Origin: Candidatus Tanganyikabacteria bacterium
GTDB lineage: Bacteria > Cyanobacteriota > Sericytochromatia > S15B-MN24 > VGJW01
DNA length: 34,252 nt
Assembly: GCA_016867235.1 (NCBI GenBank)
Contig: VGJY01000027.1
Span: forward strand, 1-34,252
Direction of reading: 5' to 3'
In this document: one piece after another, positions 29,192-34,252 of the stretch
Layout of the letters: each line of letters opens with the position of its first letter
Numbering within the stretch: the stretch's first letter is position 1
Notes under the pieces: generated by a model
Databases searched by the model: none
What the model was told of the DNA's origin: nothing
What the model saw: only the letters and a program-made list of their open reading frames with translations
Made by a program: the position numbers and the translations under genes

Positions 29192-29926
29192 TTAGACGGC
29201 GGGAATCGCGGCGTTGATGGCCACGTTGGCGGCCGGAGTCGTCTGGCCCATCGGCACGGCGGCCTTGGGCAGCACGATGGTGATCTGGCCGTTCACGAAG
29301 TTGGCCTGGATCTGGGAGGCCGGGTAGCCGGGCGGCAGGTGGAACACGCGGCGGAGGGTGCCGAAGCGGCCTTCGGTCTGGTAGTAGCCCACCGTGACCG
29401 TGCCGTTGTTCCAGATCGGCTTGCGGAACGCCGTGAGGATGAGCTGATTGCCGGCCACCTGGAGGCTCGTGTCGCGGATGTCGACGCCGGGCAGTTCGAC
29501 GACCAGGAGGTGGGCGTCGGGGGTCTCGGCGCAGTTGACCTGGGGCGAGAGCGAGCTGTAGAGGTGGGCGCTATGGACCTGCGGGGCCATCCAGGTGAGC
29601 CGCGGATCGACGCTCAGCCGCGGATCGACGCTCAGCCGGGGATCGACGCCCAGCCGCGGATCCAGGGCGAGGCGCGGATCGAAGGCGAAGCGGGGATCGG
29701 CCCAGCGGGGATCGGCCCAGCGCGGATCGGCCTGCACGGGGATGAAGCCCTGCGGCCCGAACTGCGGGTAGACCGGCGCGTAGCCCGGCTGCTGCCAGTG
29801 CGGGGCCCCGAGCGCTTCGCCGGTGCGCGGATCGCCGTAGAAGAGGCGATTGAGGTCGGTGCGGATCGCGTCGATCGGCTGATAGCCGCCGACGAAGCCT
29901 GGCGTGTACTGCTGGCTCATCATCAT
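29192..29926 (-). CDS. Hsp20-type protein with N-terminal DPR repeats
   Basis: Small heat-shock proteins bind unfolding proteins without ATP. The C-terminal part of this 244-residue protein is an alpha-crystallin-like domain (about 130-235: CAETPDAHLLVVELPGVDI, QLILTAFRKP, GRFGTLRRVFHLPPGY, NGQITIVLPKA). Before it lies an unusual 130-residue region, including eight copies of a DPR motif (about 65-110: three ADPRW/F, then five xDPRL). This region is encoded by 15- and 18-bp repeats. The ATG-ATG-ATG start is chosen because AAGGAG lies 12 bases upstream; an in-frame ATG further up has no SD. The domain matches that of the gene 64 bases upstream, so the pair arose by duplication. Both lack the usual C-terminal IxI motif. 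Confidence 0.8.
   Translation of the reverse strand: MMMSQQYTPGFVGGYQPIDAIRTDLNRLFYGDPRTGEALGAPHWQQPGYAPVYPQFGPQGFIPVQADPRWADPRWADPRFAFDPRLALDPRLGVDPRLSVDPRLSVDPRLTWMAPQVHSAHLYSSLSPQVNCAETPDAHLLVVELPGVDIRDTSLQVAGNQLILTAFRKPIWNNGTVTVGYYQTEGRFGTLRRVFHLPPGYPASQIQANFVNGQITIVLPKAAVPMGQTTPAANVAINAAIPAV
29599..29733. repeat. In-frame 18-bp and 15-bp tandem repeats in the hsp20 gene
   Basis: Roughly five 18-bp units (with GGATCGACGCTCAGCCGC as the clearest form) are followed by three 15-bp units built on GGATCGGCCCAGCG. Both unit lengths are multiples of three, so copy number can change without a frameshift. They encode the DPR repeats. Confidence 0.8.
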
Positions 29927-29990
29927 GACGGGTGAATTCTCCTTGTCTGTCATCTGTCGAGAGAGGGATAGGCCGGCCTTGATGCCGGCG

Positions 29991-30380
29991 TTACAGGGAG
30001 GCGGCTTGAATCGCCACGTTCGCCACGGGGACTCCGGGCGCATGGGCCGCCCCGTTGCCGGTTTTGGGGATGGTGATCGTGAGCAGGCCATTGCCATGCT
30101 GGGCGGCCACGCCGGTGGCGTTGGCATCCGGCGGCAGGCTGATGCTGCGGCGCAAAGTTCCGAAACGGCCTTCGGTCATCGTGAACCCGGCGGTGACGGC
30201 ACCGGAGGTCCAGATGGGCTTGCGAAAGGCGGTGATCGCGAGCTGTTGCCCCACCACCTGCAGGGAAATGTCCTTCACCTCGATCCCGGGTAACTCCACC
30301 GCAATCAGGTAGGCTTCCGGGGTCTCGGCGAAGTTGGCGTCGACGCTCGGCGCCTCGATGTATCCGGACTGGAGCAACAT
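29991..30380 (-). CDS. Hsp20-type small heat-shock protein
   Basis: The 129-residue protein is essentially one alpha-crystallin-like domain: FAETPEAYLIAVELPGIEV, QLAITAFRKPIW, TEGRFGTLRRSISLPPDA and GNGLLTITIPKTG. It shares AFRKPIW and the EGRFGTLRR stretch with the next gene. ATG 30380 follows AGGAGG with a 10-base spacer; the longer in-frame start at 30455 lies at the transcript start and has no SD. It is the first gene of a two-gene unit driven by the TTGACA promoter upstream. Confidence 0.85.
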   Translation of the reverse strand: MLLQSGYIEAPSVDANFAETPEAYLIAVELPGIEVKDISLQVVGQQLAITAFRKPIWTSGAVTAGFTMTEGRFGTLRRSISLPPDANATGVAAQHGNGLLTITIPKTGNGAAHAPGVPVANVAIQAASL

Positions 30381-30444
30381 GGGTCGGGGACCTCCTGCGG
30401 GCTGTTTAGCTTTCTTTGTGACGTTTTGTAATGGAACTGTGTTC

Positions 30445-30474
30445 AAAGTACCCAACCGCTCGCCAGACTGTCAA
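30445..30474 (-). promoter_or_regulatory. Promoter of the hsp20 pair
   Basis: On the minus strand a perfect TTGACA (30474-30469) and TACTTT (30450-30445) are spaced by 18 bp. Just upstream lies TTGC-N8-GCAA (complement of about 30481-30496), a possible operator. No CIRCE element is present, so HrcA control is not indicated. The leader is about 58 bases. Confidence 0.65.
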
Positions 30475-30535
30475 GAAAAATTGCGAGCTTTTGCAAACTT
30501 TTTTTAAGTAGGCCCTCCGGGCGGGCCCCGCGGGG

Positions 30536-33500
30536 CTACGCGCGGGCGGAGAGGCGCTTGACGGGCCGAGCCAGAGCCGTTTCGAAGCGGCCGTCGGCGT
30601 AATTGCACCAGGTCCCGGGGAGAGCCGGGATCCTCGGGCCGGGGAGCAGGATGCCCGACAGGTTGAGAGGATCGGTCGCGGCCAGGCGGATCGGGCCCGC
30701 CGGCGCCCGCGGATCGCGGCGCCCGGCGCGCAGCGCATCTATGGCTTCGGGAAGGGCAAACTGCTCGCCGACGAGGCCCGCCACGAAGCGGCCGCCGCGA
30801 ATCTCGCCCCGCGCCTCGGCGCGCCGCAGAATCGCGAGGAGGTCTCGCCAGGGCGGAGCCTGCGGCTCGCGGACGAGCACCTCCCGCACGAGGATGCCGT
30901 AGCGCCGCAGCAACTGGGCGGCGCGCTGCTCCAGGGCCTCGGGATCCGGCAGCGGCGCGGCCGCCAGCAGTGCCCAGCGCCCGCCGGCCGGGGTCGGGAA
31001 GCGCCGTCCCCGGGAAAACAGGGAGCGCCGCTCGTCGCGGGGGGCGGTCGCGCGCGGTGCAAGCCTGCGCAAGGCGGCGAAGCCGTCGGAAGTCACCAGG
31101 CCAGCGGCGACGAGCTGGCCGATGGCGTCGTCCACCTGCGCGGGCAACACGCCGAGGTGGGCGGCAAGCTCGGCATGGAACAGGGCGCCGCGGGCCGTCA
31201 GCCTCTCCAGGATTTCCGCGGCGACCGAAGACAGGCCGGCCGCCGGCGCTGCCGGGCTCGCCAGCAGCCAGGGGAGGTCGGTGCGCAGGCCGAACGCGAT
31301 GGGCACCGCCCGCGTGATGCCCGCTCTGCGGCCCGCGTCGCCGGCACCGGCCGGCCTGCGGGAGAAGCGCCCCCAGACGACCTCGCCGCCCAGCGCCAGG
31401 CGATCGAGTTGCGCGGGCGAATAGTCCCGGACGCGGAGGGGAAAGATGGCTTCTTCCCAGGCGGGGGCGGCGCTCTCGTATCCGGCCAGCAGCTCGATGA
31501 CCAATAGCAGGCCGTCCGGGCCGTTGGTCCGGGCGTCCGGCGCCGCGTGCTGCCAGGCGAAAAGGAAGTCGAGATACGCGGCCGGCGGAACGGGCTCTAT
31601 CTCCCGGCGCAGGCGGCCGATCGTCGCGCGGTGAATGCGGGCGAGGATGCGACGGTCGCAGACTTCGTCGCAGTCGCGGCCCGGCGTGAAGCGGCCCACC
31701 AGGATCGCACCGCTTCCCTCCAGGGCCGCCACGGCTTGCCGCACGGTCGCCTCGGGTAGCGCCGTGCGCCGCGCCAGGTCGGCAACCGACAGCGGGCCGG
31801 AGCACTCGCACCAGCCGCGGACGATCTCTTCGGGCGCCGGATCGGGCCGCTCGGCCGCGAACCAGACGCCTCGGTCCCCGACCTGCCGGGCGAGTACCCG
31901 GCCTGCCGCCTGCAGATCTCGGAACCAGGTCGCCTCGTCGGGCCCGGCGAGGTCGGCCGGGAACGCGCCGAGCGTGAGCAAGGCGTCATGAAGTTCGTCG
32001 CCGTCCCGATGTGCCGGCCAGGCATCCTCGGCCGCGGCCGCGATCGCCTCCGGATCCAGCCTGCCCAGGTCGGCGACCCGCTCGGGCAAAGCCCGGCGCA
32101 ACGCCACGCTGCGGGCGCGCCGCTCCTCGAGGGGCGCGTCGTCCAGGAAGGCGTAGGGCATCGCGTTCAGCAACTGGTGGGCGAAAACCGACGGCTGCGG
32201 CGTATCCCGGCCAATCACGTCGATGCGGCCCTGCTCGATGTCCTCCAGCACCCGCACCAGGCCGTCCACGTCGAGGAACTCGTGCAGGCAGTCGCGCATG
32301 GCCTCGAAGACGAGGGGGTGGTCGGGCAACTCGACGTTCCCCGGGGCGCGGTTGTCCTGGCAGCCGGCCTGCGCGGGAAAGACGCTCGCCAGGAGATCGT
32401 CCGCCCGCATCCGCTGGAGGGGCGGCGGGACCTTCCGCCCGCCCTGGTGGCGCAGCACGAACAGCGAGCGGGTGGCCGCATGCCGCCAGCGGATGCCGAA
32501 CAGCGGCGCTTGGAGGACGGCCTGCTCCAGCACCTCTCGCGCCCTGGCGGCCTTGAGGAAGCCGAAGATGTCGGCAAGCGGGAAGCTGTGCTGCGGGCCC
32601 AGGGACAGATTGATGCCGTCGTCCGTGGCGCTGGCCTGCAATTCGAAGTCGAACGTGCGGCAGAATTTCTTGCGCAGGGCCATGCCCCAGGCGCGATTGA
32701 TGCGGCTGCCCAGCGGCGCGTGGATGACGAGTTGCATGCCGCCGGATTCGTCGAAGAAGCGCTCGGCGATCAACCGCCGTGCCGTGGGCACGGCTCCCAG
32801 CACCCGCACGCCTTCTTCGACGTAGGCTACCAGCAATTCCGCCGCCGCCGCATCGAGGCCCGTGTCAGCGATCAGCCAGTCGATCGCTTCCTTGCGGTCG
32901 CGTAGCCGCTGAAACAGCTCCTCGCGCAGCCGCCAGACGTGGGTCGACACCTCGGCCGTGCGGCCCGGTGCCTCGCCGAGCCAGAACGGGATGCTCGGCG
33001 GCGCCCCGCCGGCGTCCTCGACGCGCACCCGCCCGGCCTCGACCCGCACGATCTGCCACGAGGTGTTGCCCAGCTGGAAGATGTCGCCGGCCATGCTCTC
33101 GACCGCGAAGTCCTCGTTGACCGTCCCCACCCGCAGGCCGGAGCCGTGCATGACGACCTCGTAGTCCGCGTTTTCGGGAATGGCGCCGCCGTTGGTCAGC
33201 GCCACCAGGCGTGCCGCCCGGCGGCCGCGCACGCGGCCGTTGATCCCGTCGAGATGCAGGTAGGCCGTGCTCCGGCCCGCGCGGCCGCTCACCCCGTCGG
33301 CGAGCGTGGCCACCACCTGGTCGAACGCGTTGCGGGGCAGATCGCGGTACGGGTACGCGCGACGCGCGAGGTCCCAGAGATCGGCGACTCGCCACTCCTG
33401 GGTCCCGCATGCCGCCACGAGCTGCTGTGCAAGCACGTCGAGCGGCCAAGCCGGGATGCACAGGCGATCCAGGTCGCCGGCCGCCACACCGGCCAGGTCG

Positions 33501-34252
33501 TCACGCGTCAGCGGGAAGACGCGCGCGCGGGGCACGGCCCCGACACCGTGCCCCGACCGGCCCACGCGCTGCAGGAACGTCGAGAGCGATCGCGTGGCGC
33601 CGATGAGCACCACCAGGTCGATCTCGCCGATGTCGATGCCCAGCTCCAGCGAGGCGGTGGCCACGCAGACCTTGACGTCGGCCGCCTTGAGCCGCGCCTC
33701 CGCGGCCAGGCGCGTCTCCCGGGACAGGCTCCCGTGGTGCGCGACCACCTGCTCCGCGCCGAGGCGCTGCGAGAGCTGGAATGCCACCCGTTCGGCCAGG
33801 CGGCGCGTGTTGACGAACACCAGGGTCGTGCGCCGCGCCTTGGCCAGGCGCGCCACTTCGTCGAGGGCCTCGCCCCAGAGTTCGTGGGTCGCGATGGGGC
33901 CCAGTTCCTGCTGCGGCGTCCAGACCGAGAGATCCAGGCGCCGCCTGTGCCCGGTATCGACGATCAGGCAATCGGGCGTGCCGTCCGGCGCGAGGGCTGA
34001 CGCTCCCACGAGGAAGCGCGCAACCTCCTCGATGGGCCGCTGGGTCGCGGACAGGCCGATGCGGGTAAGTCCCGGGCCGGCAGGGACGCCGGCCCCACCG
34101 GAGCCCGGCGCGTCGGCCCCACCGGAGCCCGGCGCGTCGACCCCACCCGAGCCCGGGGGGTCGGGCACACCAAGGCCCGGGGGGTCAGGCACACCAAGGC
34201 CCGGGGGGTCGGGCACACCAAGGCCCGGGGGGTCAGGCACACCAAGGCCCGG
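30536..34252 (-). CDS. lhr: Lhr-type ATP-dependent helicase, N-terminus beyond the window
   Basis: Lhr is a large superfamily 2 helicase of DNA repair. More than 1,230 residues are visible, and the frame is open to the window edge. Motif III (RIGLSATQRPIEEVA, codons around 34050) opens the visible helicase part. Helicase domain 2 follows (TLVFVNTRRLAERVAFQLS, VATASLELGIDIGEIDLVV, FLQRVGRSGHG), then the Lhr-specific stretches GGAIPENADYEV, MAGDIFQLGNTSWQI and HAPLGSRINRAWG. A long C-terminal region of winged-helix character ends at ATALARPVKRLSARA-like basic residues. Motifs I and II lie outside the window. Directly before motif III is an unusual Pro/Gly-rich insertion of repeated PDPPGLGV and DAPGSGGA units encoded by 24-bp repeats. 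Apart from that insertion the gene looks intact. Confidence 0.9.
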   Translation of the reverse strand, partial: PGLGVPDPPGLGVPDPPGLGVPDPPGLGVPDPPGSGGVDAPGSGGADAPGSGGAGVPAGPGLTRIGLSATQRPIEEVARFLVGASALAPDGTPDCLIVDTGHRRRLDLSVWTPQQELGPIATHELWGEALDEVARLAKARRTTLVFVNTRRLAERVAFQLSQRLGAEQVVAHHGSLSRETRLAAEARLKAADVKVCVATASLELGIDIGEIDLVVLIGATRSLSTFLQRVGRSGHGVGAVPRARVFPLTRDDLAGVAAGDLDRLCIPAWPLDVLAQQLVAACGTQEWRVADLWDLARRAYPYRDLPRNAFDQVVATLADGVSGRAGRSTAYLHLDGINGRVRGRRAARLVALTNGGAIPENADYEVVMHGSGLRVGTVNEDFAVESMAGDIFQLGNTSWQIVRVEAGRVRVEDAGGAPPSIPFWLGEAPGRTAEVSTHVWRLREELFQRLRDRKEAIDWLIADTGLDAAAAELLVAYVEEGVRVLGAVPTARRLIAERFFDESGGMQLVIHAPLGSRINRAWGMALRKKFCRTFDFELQASATDDGINLSLGPQHSFPLADIFGFLKAARAREVLEQAVLQAPLFGIRWRHAATRSLFVLRHQGGRKVPPPLQRMRADDLLASVFPAQAGCQDNRAPGNVELPDHPLVFEAMRDCLHEFLDVDGLVRVLEDIEQGRIDVIGRDTPQPSVFAHQLLNAMPYAFLDDAPLEERRARSVALRRALPERVADLGRLDPEAIAAAAEDAWPAHRDGDELHDALLTLGAFPADLAGPDEATWFRDLQAAGRVLARQVGDRGVWFAAERPDPAPEEIVRGWCECSGPLSVADLARRTALPEATVRQAVAALEGSGAILVGRFTPGRDCDEVCDRRILARIHRATIGRLRREIEPVPPAAYLDFLFAWQHAAPDARTNGPDGLLLVIELLAGYESAAPAWEEAIFPLRVRDYSPAQLDRLALGGEVVWGRFSRRPAGAGDAGRRAGITRAVPIAFGLRTDLPWLLASPAAPAAGLSSVAAEILERLTARGALFHAELAAHLGVLPAQVDDAIGQLVAAGLVTSDGFAALRRLAPRATAPRDERRSLFSRGRRFPTPAGGRWALLAAAPLPDPEALEQRAAQLLRRYGILVREVLVREPQAPPWRDLLAILRRAEARGEIRGGRFVAGLVGEQFALPEAIDALRAGRRDPRAPAGPIRLAATDPLNLSGILLPGPRIPALPGTWCNYADGRFETALARPVKRLSARA
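34091..34252. repeat. 24-bp tandem repeat inside the Lhr gene
   Basis: Six full 24-bp units and one partial unit run to the window edge (34091, 34115, 34139, 34163, 34187, 34211, 34235). The first three share the form with CCCCACC; the last four share GGCACACCAAGGCCCGG and alternate between TCGGG and TCAGG at the junction. The array is in frame and codes for eight-residue Pro/Gly-rich units. It may continue beyond the window. Confidence 0.9.

Noticed and set aside
30380-30535. CIRCE element upstream of the hsp20 genes
   Set aside because: No TTAGCACTC-N9-GAGTGCTAA-like sequence is present; only a short TTGC-N8-GCAA repeat is seen.
34091-34252. CRISPR array at the right edge
   Set aside because: The 24-bp units are contiguous without spacers and lie in a reading frame.

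Overview
The window is a strongly GC-rich bacterial chromosome segment, densely packed with genes on both strands. It combines recA, a primary-type sigma factor, two LytR-CpsA-Psr (LCP) proteins, a monogalactosyldiacylglycerol-synthase-like glycosyltransferase, and a remA-gmk-rpoZ-coaBC-priA run. This mix is typical of Terrabacteria. A deep relative of the Cyanobacteriota (for example Sericytochromatia or Tanganyikabacteria) would fit, but that placement is inference and no rRNA is present to test it.

Layout. Bases 1-230 hold tRNA-Asn (minus strand) with a recognisable promoter and terminator. Bases 272-3440 run rightward: a divergent LCP protein, an overlapping LolD/MacB-type ABC ATPase, and recA behind a promoter packed with TTCGA/TCGAA repeats. 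Bases 3441-4205 are a gene-free repeat region: a REP-like nested palindrome followed by a 143-bp tandem repeat. It lies between the convergent 3' ends of recA and the sigma factor gene (4206-5294, minus). A small unknown gene and a long phospholipase-D-family protein diverge at about 5.8 kb. Next come a GGDEF response regulator and a PP2C phosphatase (minus), then tadA, tRNA-Ser(CGA) and a fusion of a degenerate histidine phosphatase with a glycolipid glycosyltransferase (plus).

Bases 13.4-16.3 kb are a minus-strand signalling operon: CheY, then a protein with four MshEN-like repeats and a CheX-like domain, then a membrane-anchored chemoreceptor-type signalling protein. Bases 16.4-17.0 kb are an AT-richer island with a small SD-led ORF and a terminator. 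An IscA/ErpA-type protein with a Cys-rich tail follows, then two small unknown genes (minus), pdxA and a subtilisin-like lipoprotein (plus). A 122-bp palindrome at about 21.05 kb separates the protease from two coupled small membrane or lipoprotein genes (minus). A canonical LCP protein and an agmatinase-family enzyme (plus) follow, then HU (minus). The housekeeping run remA-gmk-rpoZ-coaBC-priA ends at 29.1 kb. Two Hsp20-type genes (minus) have a clear TTGACA promoter and a T-run terminator. The window ends inside a large Lhr-type helicase gene (minus) whose reading frame contains 24-bp tandem repeats.

Themes. Promoters with both elements visible (tRNA-Asn, recA, hsp20) have 18-bp spacers. 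Several genes without a Shine-Dalgarno sequence (rpoZ, tadA, and less clearly remA, pdxA, the first LCP gene and the PLD gene) have a -10-like box that would start transcription at, or a few bases before, the start codon. This suggests leaderless or near-leaderless mRNAs. The points most worth a second look are the 143-bp repeat array, the pseudophosphatase-glycosyltransferase fusion, the MshEN-CheX protein beside CheY, the degenerate LCP/ABC pair, and the in-frame repeats in Lhr and Hsp20.
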